Source of the DNA: Euglena gracilis
Lineage: Eukaryota; Euglenida; Euglenophyceae; Euglenales
Length of the DNA: 64,000 nt
Direction: 5' to 3'
Assembly (NCBI GenBank): GCA_039621445.1
Contig: CP154956.1
Coordinates: 49,502,826-49,566,825 of the forward strand
Below are positions 24,701 through 35,600 of the stretch, piece after piece; the stretch's first letter is position 1; each line of letters starts with the position of its first letter. The translations under genes and the position numbers were made by a program. The notes under the pieces were generated by a model. It saw only the letters and a list, made by a program, of their open reading frames with translations. It was not told the origin of the DNA and ran no database searches.

Positions 24701-26676
24701 CTGTCTGTGTCTTACCACGTATGACTCTTCAGGATCATGAAGGCATTAAGAAGGGCGTGCCAGGGAAACTGGAGACCTTGAACAAAGTGTCGCTTTCGTC
24801 ACAGCCTATTTGTTCTTTTGACTGGAACAGGTTTGTTTGCACCAGGAGCATATTTGCTTGTGGATGTGTGCATGTGTTTGAAATGACATGGGTCGAGTTG
24901 TAATTGTGTTTGTGGCATGTAGATAGCGAGAGAGAGAGAGAGAGAGAGAGAGTTTCTGTGGAATCAGAATATTCTGCTTCTTTTCTTCATGTTGTTTTCC
25001 CCATCTTTCTGTTTCTTGGCGTCATTTTTGTTTTTGGCGTCATTTCCAACCCCACCCAGTTTAACCCCTCCCCCCAACACATTGCTTCCCCACCCAACAC
25101 AGAGCACCCTGGCTTTATGTTTGAGTGGAATTTCAAAGACCCAAAGGGGGATTTTTTATATTGGGGGGAATGCTTTGAGATACTTGGGTTAAAACAGGAG
25201 AATTGGATCTGGAAAATATTTGTTTGGAAAATTTGCTGTGAAGAAGTTCGTTCGAATGTGTTGCAAATTTGGCCGAGGCCATACGCCCGAAAATGTTCTA
25301 AGTTGCCATCAAAATGGCTGAAATCGAAATGAAAAGTTTCCGAAAGGACCAAAAGGAAGCAAGTCTGCCGGTTTGATCGATGGAGGCTCCCGCTGAGCTG
25401 TTGAAAGTTCATGTTTTCTTTTCTCTTGGGAACTCCTCCGTAGTATTCCAGGGATGACGCTTTGCTAGGGACATGGAGGTATTCATTTGGCAAAGAAAGC
25501 CCCCCTCCCCTAGTTTCTTTAGCCCCAATCCCCCCTCTAGATACACCCCCAACGTAATGGCCACCCCTTATGGTTGGTCTATTTTTCTTGAACCCTTTCA
25601 GTCCAGTGTTCTCCGAGCTTTTTTTGTCAAGAATTTGCAATAGAACCGTCAACCCCCTCTCCTCCCTCTCATTCATAACGACCCCCTCTCTTTATTGGGG
25701 ATGTCCCACCAAAGTGAGAAATGCACAAACTCGTTTCCAGAGTACTAAGCAAGCATGGGTTATGTACTGGGGGGGGTCTGGGACCCCCTGGAACCAGTTT
25801 TTCTTCTTCTCCTGCGCTTTGTACTGGAAAGCTTGTGTTTTTATCATCTGTTTTTTGTCAATACGTCGAAAAATACCTGAGAACGCAATCCCTTGGGTGA
25901 ACTTTCTGAAGCCTCTCCAAAAAAACAATACGGGGGCTCCGTTCTTGCCCTAGGGGAAAGAACGCGCGGTTCTTCTCTCTGCGCCGTTCTTTCCCTAGGG
26001 GGTCGACCCCCCCTCCCCCTTCCCTCTGGGGAGTCCGGGGCTCCCCCTCCCCTCTCATTTATTTCCCTGCCCATGGCAGAAGTGTATAGACAAAATGCTG
26101 AAGCTGAATTTTCAGCACACACAAAACAAAATGGAAATCCTTTTCGGAAAGGGGCAGACCTGAAGGAGCCTGCCATGCTCATCAATTATTTTTTGTCGGC
26201 AGAATTTTTTGATGCTGAACTAAGATGATTACCAATTACAACCTTTCCCAAATCCCCCACCATTTCGAATGACACCTTCTGGCACACAGTTACATCAAGA
26301 CCTGTTTTTATATTCAGGGTGGGATCAGGGATTTCGTATGGACAGGGACAAAGCTTTTATGTTTGGGCAATGTACAGGCGTTTCAGGCGCCTTTGTCCCC
26401 CAGGAGCTTCATGGCCAGATCTGCCTATTTTGTTTTGGGTTTTGGCACTGAATGCAAAGAATCACTGAATTATGCATGAGCGTGATGACGAGGACCATTT
26501 TCTGATGTGTCGCTTTCTCTCACCTCCGGTGCCGCAGTTGGAAGGGCAGGATTTGGGTGCGCCGCAGCTAGCCAGTGCGCCTCTTCCTCAGGTCCCGCCT
26601 CGGCCTGGCCTGCATGGCCCTCTTTGACCAAACCCTGCGGGTCGTCATCGTCACAAAGCTGGAGCTGCTTGGATGA
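9783..26676 (+). CDS. WDR92: WDR92/DNAAF10, WD40 co-chaperone for dynein assembly
   Basis: Supported exons: 9783-9937, 19928-20028, 20570-20688, 22086-22263, 23720-23830, 23928-24021, 24543-24635, 24733-24830, 26592-26676. They follow the order of the animal protein: [15 protein letters not shown], then [81 protein letters not shown] and the terminal [18 protein letters not shown]. Phases agree at every listed junction; the intron after 23830 starts with GC. About 344 residues are accounted for against about 357 in human; a short exon between the first two is missing (candidate 17545-17617). The start is the ATG at 9783; an in-frame ATG lies further upstream. In other eukaryotes the protein is a seven-blade beta-propeller that works with the R2TP/prefoldin-like complex in the cytoplasm to preassemble axonemal dyneins, implying motile flagella. 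Confidence 0.9.
10708..10821. repeat. 114-bp palindrome at the left edge of a YR-like element
   Basis: Arms begin ACAAATTGTGGCTGAGCCCA and mirror around GGGGCCCCCGAAGGGGGCCCC. The arms contain AACGTGTTCAG, also present in the TIR that follows. 9938-10707 before it is intron sequence, T-rich with repeated GCATTTTTT words from about 10430 to 10530. Confidence 0.75.
10821..12210. mobile_element. TIR element with YR-like ORF inside WDR92 intron 1
   Basis: A TIR of about 55 bp at 10821-10877, containing GCCCGCCAAATGCCTGCCC, is repeated inverted at 12155-12210. Inside each end lies a block of direct repeats of the word TGAAAACGTG (10937-11075 and 12017-12160). The hairpin at 10708-10821 touches the left end. 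The ORF 11123-11413 is in the middle, followed by an inverted-repeat insert (about 11638-11757) and three copies of AACAAAGTTGTCTGTGA at 11518-11576. Confidence 0.7.
11123..11413 (+). CDS. YR-like core-binding domain ORF (short)
   Basis: Starts [18 protein letters not shown] and contains [20 protein letters not shown], resembling the helical N-terminal domain of the other YR ORFs here ([20 protein letters not shown] at 13222-13746). It stops at 11411-11413 before any catalytic box, so it is a truncated or non-catalytic version. An overlapping frame continues with CGFC and similar cysteines, possibly a remnant of a zinc finger. Function inferred only from family resemblance. Confidence 0.4.
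   Translation: MAKRTANFVNGLLPPPPRTDPLHGTLLAQGNTKKKSGSVGAELAAVANCLEFAKLCQHRQASYPELDAFFVAWTGWELEPSLLFDEASVIEQCVVP
12211..13119. other. Intron DNA, A/T-rich then CCGGCC-rich repeat
   Basis: 12211-12750 is A/T-rich with T runs. 12860-13065 is a degenerate repeat of GCCCGGCC-like words, including a tandem duplication of about 50 bp around GGCCCGTACCAGCCGGCG (12954-13000 and 13009-13056). No gene. Confidence 0.5.
13120..14199. mobile_element. TIR element with YR ORFs inside WDR92 intron 1
   Basis: Left end TTAAGTCCGTGTACTGCCCC and its inverse ending at 14199 form TIRs of about 46 bp containing GACTCAGGACAAGTCGGTGT. A hairpin (14231-14292), made of the same GGACTTTGTCC words, follows. The ORFs at 13222 and 13749 fill the interior on the + strand. 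Confidence 0.75.
13222..14141 (+). pseudogene. Tyrosine recombinase, core-binding domain and start of catalytic domain
   Basis: The first frame (13222-13746, about 174 codons) holds the core-binding domain with [20 protein letters not shown] near its end. After TGA and a 2-bp step the second frame (13749-14141) carries [16 protein letters not shown] and the box-I motif [11 protein letters not shown]. The same order is seen in the - strand copy at 1-1915, which supports one original protein. A possible intron donor (CAG|GTTTTT) lies near 13950; downstream catalytic boxes are not recognisable and the end is overrun by hairpin repeats. The start at 13222 follows a CAG acceptor-like site, so a spliced leader exon is possible. 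Confidence 0.55.
14231..14292. repeat. Hairpin at the right edge of the 13120-14199 element
   Basis: Arms GAGTCCGG...CACGGACTTTGTCC fold back across a TTCG loop. 14293-15047 beyond is intron sequence without a gene, C-rich near 14620-14660. Confidence 0.7.
15048..15162. repeat. 115-bp palindrome
   Basis: Arms contain GTGTTCAGAACGCCGG and GGGCGTGAAGCCGTG and mirror around CTGCCG, with a single arm mismatch noted. The same GCCCGAACCGGC words form the TIRs of the element that starts at 15169. Confidence 0.75.
15169..15921. mobile_element. Non-autonomous TIR element of the hairpin group
   Basis: About 43-bp TIRs: TGAAACCGTGGATTAGGGGC at the left, inverted with few changes at 15880-15921. It has no ORF of note, but shows the same architecture (hairpin beside one end) as the YR-carrying elements, so it is probably mobilised by one of them. 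It lies in WDR92 intron 1. Confidence 0.7.
16330..16580. repeat. Short duplicated blocks in WDR92 intron
   Basis: GGCACAGCAAAATGGGGACC at about 16395 recurs with one change at about 16517, separated by a CCACGGTGGACC palindrome. 15922-17544 otherwise shows no gene. Confidence 0.4.
17545..17617 (+). CDS. WDR92: Candidate missing WDR92 exon 2
   Basis: Ends with TGPMKVYSL, resembling the TG...LYE stretch that should lie between the first and next WDR92 exons. Its length (73 nt) fits the phase needed between 9937 and 19928. The acceptor would be GGGGAG|T and the donor GA, which is unusual; the upstream part adds residues with no counterpart. Weak call. Confidence 0.3.
17848..17966 (+). repeat. 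GGGT-rich tract, possible G-quadruplex
   Basis: Dense runs of TGGGTGGG units on the + strand interrupted by short spacers. Intronic. 17967-18972 that follows has repeated ATCTC-like A/T-rich text and no gene. Confidence 0.5.
18973..19250. mobile_element. Possible TIR element (AGGCTTCTTTTTA ends)
   Basis: AGGCTTCTTTTTAAGG near 18975 and its inverse TAAAAAGAAGCCT near 19236-19248 bracket a segment with a GGTGCCGAAGGCACC hairpin. A third end-like copy lies at 18924-18936. No duplication of flanking bases was found. Resembles the ends of the CAG-class elements. Confidence 0.4.
22490..23015. mobile_element. CAG-class TIR element with 8-bp duplication in WDR92 intron
   Basis: Begins CAGGGGATTTCTTAAG and ends CTTTAAAAGAAATCCCCTG; GCCGTGAG is exactly duplicated at 22482-22489 and 23016-23023. 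The interior has CCAGCCAGC and GGCCGGAGGCCGGGCC repeats shared with 40161-40520. It sits wholly inside the intron 22264-23719. Confidence 0.85.
24928..24952. repeat. (GA)n microsatellite
   Basis: About twelve GA units in the last large WDR92 intron (24831-26591). The rest of that intron is T/C-rich with no other exon recognised. Confidence 0.8.
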
Positions 26677-29600
26677 GACAGTCTCCAGATGGGACCGGCC
26701 TCTGTCAACTCCACTTTCGGGAGCACAGGGGCTTTCCTGTGCATGTCGCCTGTCAACGTTGCAATGTTCAGACTCTGGCACTCTCTGCAAGCCACTTTTC
26801 TTCCCCTTTATGGCTGACCACCAATCTGACGCCTGAACCTGACGTGCCGACACAGCTTGTTGTCCATGTTGCCCACCAGCTTCGCTGCCAGTGGTAATAT
26901 GGTTTAAACGTTAGGAAGACCTCTGACCGATCCAAGACGTCTCTTCCAGGAAAAACTTGCCATTGATGGTTGGCAGAGATATTGCACTGGATACAAAACT
27001 CCCTCAATTGAACGGAACTGCAAGGGTGGTCCAGGGTTGTTGAGAAAAAAGCAGAATTAGAGAAGGAGGGAGAATTGCAAAGACTCGTCAAATTACGTTG
27101 ATGCGCAACTCACATTCAAATCACACGAAGAAGTTTGATCCGAGGAAATTTTTATTTAAAACTGCTTTTGTTCCACCATCCAGATCCATTATTTCCATTC
27201 TGATAACAGCAACTTAGCAGTTTGATTCCGCCAATCCCAGTGTTTCTTAGGGTCAGATCTTTTTTTTGACATTATACACAATACACACAAAAACACAGAC
27301 AAAAATGAGTATGTAAGTATGCATAATTTTAAATTTACATATGTATATGTTAAATATACATACTTAGCAGCCTCACTCCTCTTGGTTGGGCGGGGGGGGG
27401 CAAGTAGAGTGACCAGGGGGGTCAAAATTTTTTTTGCTGTTATTGATGGAAAAGGGTTTCGGTTAAGAGTTCGGCTTTACTTTTGACCTAATTTGTACAC
27501 CTATCACTATTCTATAAGTTAGGCCTAAAGTCAAGCCTAAGCCTAACTCCTAACCCTCACCCAATTCCATCAATAACTCAAAACTTTCCGCAGGCCCAAT
27601 GGGGGGGCAGCCGGCCTTTTTCAGCCAACCCAAGTTTTACAGCCTCTGAGCTGGACCGCCCCCCCCCCTTGGGGTCGTTGAAAGACACCCAACACATGAG
27701 TTTTTTTTTTGCCCTGGTGATCTCAGTCTTGCAAGACAGCCGCATCTTTTTGAAGCGTAATGGGAACACACAGTTTGCAGCTTGGGCTTAAACGGGGGGG
27801 GGAATGTGTTTCGCATTTTTTTTTCGCATTTTTTTGCAGATTTTTTTTCAAAATTTCCAAAAATGCGCATTTTTTGTGCATATTTTTTCGCATTTTTGCA
27901 CATTTTTTTCGATTTCTTTCCCGTTTCCATTTTTGGCTTTTCGGTGCATTTTTCCTGATTACCCCATTTTTTCGCCATTTTTTTGACCATTTTTGCAATT
28001 TTTGCATTCTTTTGCAATCTTGTAAAATTTTTGAAACTTATACTTTCCGCATAATTCCATACAATTGTTGTAAATTTGGTGCTATTTTTGTATTTTTGGG
28101 CAATTTCTCAGAATTTGCACATTTTGCACATTTTTTCCAAAAATGCTCATTTTTTGCCATTTTTTGTGCATTTTTTGCGCATTTTTGTCGCATTTTTTTT
28201 TAAGCCAACTGGCGCATTTCCCCCCTGCTTATATTTCTTTTCCAGTTCCAAGCCCTGTGGAGGATGAAAAAAGGTTGTTTGATCATTCTGGAGCTGGTGG
28301 GCAAATATAACGAGTTTTGACTTCCCATTCATTTCACCTCACTGTGTGTGTCATATGTTGCATCCTGTGTCCTGCTGTTTTATGGTTGCTCGTGGTTGGT
28401 CATTTTTGCCCCGTCCCACGCGGTGTACCCCTTCTCTCCCGACTTCCCCAACTTCCCAATCAGTCCATGAACCCAACAGTGGGATTTCCCAAAATTCTAG
28501 CTCATGGTGTGCGGAGCACTTTTGAGGACTCGGGATAGAGAAGGAATCGAGGAAAATGAGTGGAGACCTTTTTTGATAGGTATTTCAGGCTGCAATATGG
28601 CGTATGTCTGGGATCTCAACAAGGCATACGAGTGAAGTTACGGCTACTGCAAAAACCCTTAAAAATGACAGCACGTCGGGTACTTTGGGGCCGTGCCACC
28701 AGGGTGTTTTTTAACGACCCCCTGACGATTTAAGGAACCATTTTTGAGGTATTTTAATAATTTCGATTTCTGAAACCAAAAAGGATTAAAATGGGATGTA
28801 TCAGGGGCCAGGGGGTATATACCATCCCCCCCCCCCCCCCCCGAGCTGTTCCCGTCCCCGGGACCCTTTACAGCCCAATGGGAACAGCACGGGGGGGGGG
28901 ACAGCTTGGAGGGCATTGTTTAAATATATATATACAGATAATGTGTGTATATATGTGTGAATGTGTGTTTATATACACACATATATGCACATATACGTAT
29001 ATATATACACACACATATATGCATATATACATATATACATAATATGTATATATGTATATATATGTATATATATGTATGTATGTATGTATGTATATCCCTA
29101 CGGGACGTTAGAAGGGTGTTATTTTAGGTTCCCCAGTGATTTCATTGATTCCCACCTTTGGTGATAATTTGAAATTCTCATTGAACCCAAACGTACACCA
29201 TTTGACCATTTGGGGTGAAACAACCTTAAATTGGCCATAGCTCAGGCTAGCTGTGAGCGTTCCAAGGACCTTGTTTTAGGTCGCCGGACATTTCCTTTGA
29301 TTTGTTTCATGTTTGAGATATTTTGGAAAAGATTTTTGTTTTTCTAATGCAGCCCAAAATGACTCCCAAAATTGGCTGAAAATGGCCATCGGGTGACATG
29401 AAGAGTTGGGGGAAAAGCAAAGCATGGCTGGAGGGCATTCCAAGGGCATCATTTTTGGTCGCCGGGCATTTCCTTTGATTTTGCTTCAATTTCAATATAT
29501 TTTGAAAAAATCTATTTTTCAATCAGCCAAATGATCCAAGAATACCCCCAAAGTGGCCGTCTTGGGGTCAGGCATATGTCGGCGGCCAAAACGGCGCAGA

Positions 29601-31057
29601 GAGGGGCCGCATAGGATCCAAGGGATTGTTTGGTCTGGCAGGTACTTTCGGAAATATTTTACATTTTTTCTGGAGATATTTTTGAAAATTCGTTTCCCTC
29701 CCCAAAATCTCACCCCAGCGAAATGAAGTGGAAGCCTGGGGGGGGTTGATCCTCCCCTTGTCGGCTGAATAACTGGCGGGGGTGGGGATCCAGTCTCCCA
29801 CGGTTGAATTGAATTGTGGTGATGAGCAAATTGATCTTACTGCTCAAGATGATGCAACCCTCCCACTAGTAGAAGCGCGGCTCCGCTGAAGCGTCGGGTC
29901 TAAATGCACCTCCATTTTGACGGGCTTTCTGAATACTTCAACAAACACCACAGCCCCCCCTCCCGCCGTTGGAGGCGGCAGAGCATTATACGCGCGCCTG
30001 TGGTTTGACTGGCTCTTTTCTCTGCACAGTCAGTATTCGCTTACCGCTGGGAAAAAGGGGTTCAACCCCCCTCCCCCTGGGCATGTCTGGGTCGGTAATG
30101 AAAACCGCAGATTACCACCACGACCCGACCCCATTCCCAATCGTGGGACGATGCTGCCCCGACCGCCGCCCGGGATGCTGAACCGCCTGAAACGGCTGGG
30201 GGCAGAGGAAAGGCGGCACACGTTCAATGTGCAGCCCCGTCCCGCCGCCTGCCACGCGGCGGGCGGTGGCCCTCGCCCATGCGGCGGCGTGGCCCGCGGT
30301 GTGGCTGGGGCGGCTGGTGTGCTGGTGTGCCCCACCCCTCCTTTGCCTCCCCGGACCTGCCGGTCTCCCGCAGACGGCTATGGCGGCCCCGGGCCCGGGC
30401 CCTGCCGAGCGGGGTGTCTCCCCTCCTCGTCCGGAGTGCTGCCCGGCGGCCTCCACAACGCCCCGGCATCGTGGCTCTGCCTTCACGTGCGGCCACCCAT
30501 CCCTTCGTCATGGGAGCAGTGGGCCCCGTGGGGTCCACTGGATTGGGATTTTTCAACCAGCTGGAAAAGTTATTAGCTTGACCTTACAATCGCTTGGCCA
30601 CTGGCCGAAATTCGGAATTGGAGTGACTGACTGGTTTTTGCCCCCCCCCCCCTGGAATGGTGGGATGGGGGTCAACAAATTATTTAAGTTACCTGATGCC
30701 ACTTTTTCACGTTTGCAGTCAATATTCTCCTGGATTCCAGAATAATCGACCCCCCTGGGTGAGGTCGTGACTCGTTTTTCAAAAAATAAAACTCGTCCCC
30801 GTAAATATTTTTATGAGTTTGACCCTCGCGGGTCTGGGGTTATGTAATCATTTATTCAATGGCTGACCCCTTCCCCATGAGGATTAGTTTTTTCAGATTG
30901 ACTGACTGGATTTTGGCCCGAACCCCCCCCCCCCTGGGAGGTTGCCAACACCCCCGGGGGTGTTTGCAAAATGCCACTGAAAATTCACCCGGCACTGAAG
31001 GCACCGAATTTTTTTGGCCATTCTTTCACGATGATCAATTTTCCCTTGGGGCTAGAG
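26677..31057. other. Intergenic region without a confident gene
   Basis: No conserved exon could be assigned. 27780-28200 is a T-rich repeat of GCATTTTTTT words resembling 10430-10530. 30090-30500 is GC-rich and open in several frames on both strands, so strand and product cannot be decided. 28588-28634 looks exon-like (TATTTCAG then a frame ending VWDLNKAYE and a stop), but nothing links it to a gene. 30600-31057 has GACTGACTGG words of the TIR family that follows. Confidence 0.4.
28921..29095. repeat. TA/TATG/TACA microsatellite
   Basis: Mixed TATA, CACATA and TATG repeats over about 175 bp. Confidence 0.8.
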
Positions 31058-31369
31058 CATACCATTGCTTAACATCTGCCCCGGCCCACCCCCCGGGGGG
31101 TGACTGACTGGTTTTTTTCAGAGTGACTGACTGGTTTTCTGGCCAAGCCCCCTCCCTGGGGAGTGGTGTTGGCCCGAAAATGAAACAGGGGCTAGCCTGG
31201 CACCGAAGGCGCAGGAAAATTTTTAGAATTTTTTGAATACTCTCTGGCAAATGTTCATTGCGCCTTCAAGGGTGTAAAGTGACTGACTGGTTTTTTGGGG
31301 AAAATTGATTGACCAGTTTTTTTCCGAGTGGAAAGTGACCCCCCTGGGGGGTCGCTAAGCAATGGTATG
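31058..31369. mobile_element. CAT-class TIR element with perfect 8-bp duplication
   Basis: Ends CATACCATTGCTTA and TAAGCAATGGTATG; GGCTAGAG is duplicated at 31050-31057 and 31370-31377. Contains two or three copies of GTGACTGACTGGTTTT and a GCACCGAAGGCGC hairpin. Related copies at 42670-43028 and 43785-44376. No ORF. Confidence 0.85.
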
Positions 31370-31567
31370 GGCTAGAGTGACCGATCCCCCCCCCCCCCCC
31401 CCCCCCGCGCCCCGCGGTGGGGGGCTCGTGACTGACTGGTTTTCTGGAACAAAATGACTGACTCATTTTTGAAAAGAAGTGATCCCCTCGTCAGTGAAAA
31501 TTGTGTGCTTCGGAGTCTGGGTTCCCCACTGGAAAAAAAGTTCTCCCGCACTTCATGGCGCGGCAGA

Positions 31568-31659
31568 AAAATGTTTTTAACGTGTTGTTTTGGAAAGTTT
31601 ACTCCAAAGAAACCTCAAAGATGCCCAAAATGGGCATTTTGGGCAGGCTTTCAGCGTCC

Positions 31660-31715
<56 letters not shown>

Positions 31716-31911
31716 TTACAGAACTTGGCTGCAACTCTCCAAGCAGAAGGAGGGGAACAACTTGTTGAGTTCATCGAAGCTGAAGTGACGCCCTGGTGGA
31801 GGAAAAATGACTTCCCCGTGTTGTTTTGGAAAGTTTACTCCAAAGAAACCTCAAAGATGCCCAAAATGGGCATTTTGGGCAGGCTTTCAGCGTCCAATTA
31901 TATATATATAC

Positions 31912-31964
<53 letters not shown>

Positions 31965-32072
31965 ATATATATTTACAGAACTTGGCTGCAACTCTCCAAG
32001 CAGAAGGAGGGGAACAACTTGTTGAGTTCATCGAAGCTGAAGTGACGCCCTGGTGGAGGAAAAATGACTTCC
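31568..32072 (+). repeat. Tandem duplication containing two exon-like pieces and a TA microsatellite
   Basis: Two copies of about 245-260 bp (junction near 31813). Each has an open stretch reading FWKVYSKETSKMPKMGILGR, a TA repeat of variable length (31663-31717, 31899-31973), then TTTACAG and an open stretch NLAATLQAEGGEQLVEFIEA ending TPWWRK. The second piece of copy 1 reads in frame into the first piece of copy 2. If the TA tract is spliced, the unit would be a repeated exon pair. The product is not recognised. 32073-32660 is open on both strands with no firm call. Confidence 0.5.
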
Positions 32073-32666
32073 CAAGGACTCCCCCCCTCCAATGTCGTAG
32101 ATCCAATCATCCATGGGGGGTTGACAGGGATTTGCTGAGGTGGACAGCACGTCCCCAACACCAGGCACCTCAGCGAGGATCGAGGCAGTGGGCCGGTCCG
32201 CAGCATCCACACGCGGAGGCAGCCTCTGGGCTGCTCCCAGGGCGTCGCTCAGGCCAGAGGGTACCCTGCCATCCCCCGGAGGGAGAAAGGTTCCACAGTT
32301 TTCCCTAACCTCTTTCCCGAATTTTTGTTCCTGCAGTGCTTTTGGCCATCGGTCCAGCCTTTTTGCTTCGAACCTGCCACAACTGGTCAAAGATTCACAA
32401 AAACGGGTTCGAAGTGGGCTGTCCAGCTGCAGTGTTTCGGTCTGATGGCTTAATTGACTGATTTTGGATCCCCCCCCCAGTTTTGATGTCCAAGTGCGGT
32501 TACCCTGGCTCAGGACCAGTTGTGGCTGGGACCCAAGGGTCACCCAGGGGTCATGACCAGGGAGGGGCCGGGACAGGGGGGGGGGGTCACCCAACAACTT
32601 CCCTCCAACACCAGCCCAAGTTTTCCAACCCTGAGCCGGACCCCTTCCCTCGGGGTCGTTGAGCGA

Positions 32667-35600
32667 TGGTTTGGATGCGACACTTTTGTTTCTTGCTTCC
32701 ACGGAACCACCGTGTTTGGCAAAAACAGTGATCGCCCGCACGACGAGGTGTGTTGAGACGAGGTGCCCCAAATGCGAACCCAGTTGTCTCATCTTCCTGG
32801 CTTGCTTCCATGTGAGAATGACATGGGCTGTCTGAATGCAGAAGTTTTTCCGCAAAGGATCGCCATCAGAGTTTCTGGGCACCAAGCAAAACAACAATAA
32901 ACCATCAAACAGTGAAATCTGAGGAACAACATATGAATATTTTTTTGAATGAAGATGAAAATGAAAAGTCAGTGTCAAAAATATTTCTGTTGCTTTAAAT
33001 ACCAATATCCAAAAAAAAGTGCAGAAACTGAAGCACCACCAAACAGGGGTCTTCTTAAGCTGGGAGCAGGCTGTATTTTAGTCGGGTGCCGACCCCACCC
33101 CGGGGGGTCCTGCCTGGGCAGACACTTCAAGGCACAAAAATCCTACCCCCCCCGGGGAGGGGTAGGGCACTCGGCCAGAAGTGCCTAGTAGGCACTCCGG
33201 CGCCGAAGGAGGCTCAAAAAACGCCTATTTTCAAGGAAAATGGCCTATTTTCTGAGGAAAGTTCATGGGCACAGGCGAAATCCGACCCCCGGAGGGGGGG
33301 GTAGTGCCTGCCTGGGCAGGCACTCAAGGGCACTCCGGACCCCCCTCCCACCCGGTGCTGGTTTAAAAAAAAAAGCCTGGCTGGGAGATCCTAAACCCAG
33401 GAGGTCCAGCCAGCCAGCAGCCAGCTAGCCAGAAGCTCCAGGCTGCAGACCCCCCTGAGTGTCCACTGAAATAAAGTTGGTCAGCCCGGCGAAGACAGGC
33501 TAGACCGAAATCTGCGGCCTGGGAAAGGATGGGTTAAAAATGGATGAAAATGGCTTACTTTGGGGGGTTTTCACCCCAGATTTTGGCATGAGAAATTCTA
33601 TTCCAGCTGGATCCGGGGTTTTTCGGCCATTTTCCGGGTCCAGCTGGCTGACGGCTGGACTCCCCTAGACCAGGGGGTCCAACCAGCACCTTTTCCCAGC
33701 CGGCTGGCTAGACCCCGGGGTCCTTAAAGAAACCCTGGCACCAGACCACTCCTGCCATACAAGAAAGATGCATCATATCATTTCTTATTGGGGCCAAAAA
33801 ATCGGAACAGCAAGAAAACACCAGGAACAGCAAATAACCATGCATGTTTCAAAATCTGGGGTGAGTTGGCAAGCCCATTTTCGACGCATTTTTGACTCCC
33901 CTTTTTGACCCATTTTTTTTGCATCTTCAAAAAGAACCCATTACAGGGCGACTGGACATGATTTTCAAATTTAAATTCGTCGATGGGGAGGGGGGAGGGA
34001 CAGGGGGGTCCTGTTGGCCGGAAGAAGCTCGTAGGCTGGACCCATCCCGGGGATGAGGTCCCTCCAGCTTAAGAAAGCGATGCCCTGGTTTCTTTTGCCA
34101 GCAAATAAAAAATTCAACGACAGAAGTAGTGATTCACTAAGTGGCCTCCCAAGAGGACCATTCTTTTTTTATAATAACATCCACAACCCCCCTTTCGGGG
34201 GGGGGGGGGCAATCGACCAAACGCCCACCCAAATCTCTGAAATTGGCCGAACCCCTTGAAAAAATTTTCGGCAGCTCCCAACTAAACCCCCCAAAATTTA
34301 TTTTCCTGGGGTGTGTTATTTGGGCAGATTTTTCAAACCCAAACAGACCCCCCCCGGGAACTTCCGCTGCCCAAATAACATACCCCCCCCTTGCTGGACC
34401 CCAGAGAGGGAAATCCAGCAAGGCAGAAAATGCTCAATTTCTGTCGAAAAAAACAACATATTTTTGGAAAAAATGACTGGTACCAAAAATTTTCGGCAAC
34501 ACGAACCTAAAACAAATTGTCAAAAATGTGCAAATTGCAGAAATTATGTGATGATGTGCCTTTAGGGCAGGGGATATTATTTGGGGTGTCGCTGAGCTCT
34601 TATCTCTTTAGAGTAAGAGCGAAGCTTGCCACCAGGGAAAAGGGGGGGGGCGGCCCCCCCCCCCCCCCGCCCTCCACCCCCCTCTGGGTAGACCGTGAAA
34701 ACCGCGGATTATCACCATGACCCCGGCCCGTTTCCTGGAATTTTTTTCCCCGTCACGAGCGACTGGATTCCTAGTTCCCGAATCACCCTGGGTTGACCCC
34801 CAACTCCCCGCCAGGCCCGAGTTACGGTTAGATTCACGCGCGAAGGGATCCAAACTGGGTAGGATTTACCCGCCCTCCTGGATAAGCCCCCCCCTTGGAC
34901 TCTGCCATTTCGGGCCCGAAAATCGATATTTTCAAAATATCTCAAAAATGTTGCAAAATCAAAGGAAATGTCCGGAGACCCAATTTGAAGCCCTTGGAAT
35001 GCCACATCTACCGGTGTTTTGATTTCCTCGCAACTCCCCGCCTAGCCCGAGATCCGGCCGTTTTTCGGCCAATTTGGGACATTTTGTACACTTTTTCCAC
35101 TGTCCGACTCGGCCGTTTTGAGCGAAAAAAGTCGAAAAAAATCCAAAAAATCGAAAATGTCTTGCCCAAAACCATGTTTTTTTGGCCTCCCAGACCCGGA
35201 AAAAGTGTTTTTGAGCCGATAATGAGCGTTTTTCGCCCGAAACGATGCTTTTTGGCCTCCCGGACCCGGAAAACCTATTTTTTAAGCCGAAATTGAGCGT
35301 TTTTTGACCCGCCAGCCCCCGTTTTTGGGCCGCCAACCCATTGACTTTGGGTCAAAAACGGGTCAAAAAGTCGAAAAAAACAGAAGAAGTTTTTTTTTGC
35401 CCAAAATGATGTTTTTTGGCCCCCTGGAACCGGAAAACCTGTTTTTGAGCCGAAAATGTGTGTTTTTCGACCCTCCAGCGCCCCGTTTTTTGGCCCGAAA
35501 CCCATAGAGTTTGGGTCAAAAACGGGTCAAAAAAGTCGAAAAATCCAACAAAACGGGTATGGGGTATATGGGGGGGTTAACATTTCAGAAAGTAATATTT

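Noticed and set aside
28588-28634. Exon-like piece ending VWDLNKAYE followed by a stop
   Set aside because: Looks like a WD-repeat tail, but WDR92 already has a clear C-terminal exon at 26592-26676 and no other gene links to it.
30112-30745. Overlapping GC-rich frames on both strands
   Set aside because: At least four frames are open, none has a recognisable domain, and no splice context decides between them.
31590-32308. Long frames rich in isoleucine and tyrosine
   Set aside because: Translation of TA microsatellites; only the pieces outside the TA tracts look coding.
32028-33005. 325-codon open frame on the - strand
   Set aside because: It is antisense to the clear secernin catalytic exon and to the duplicated exon-like unit; a shadow frame in GC-rich DNA.
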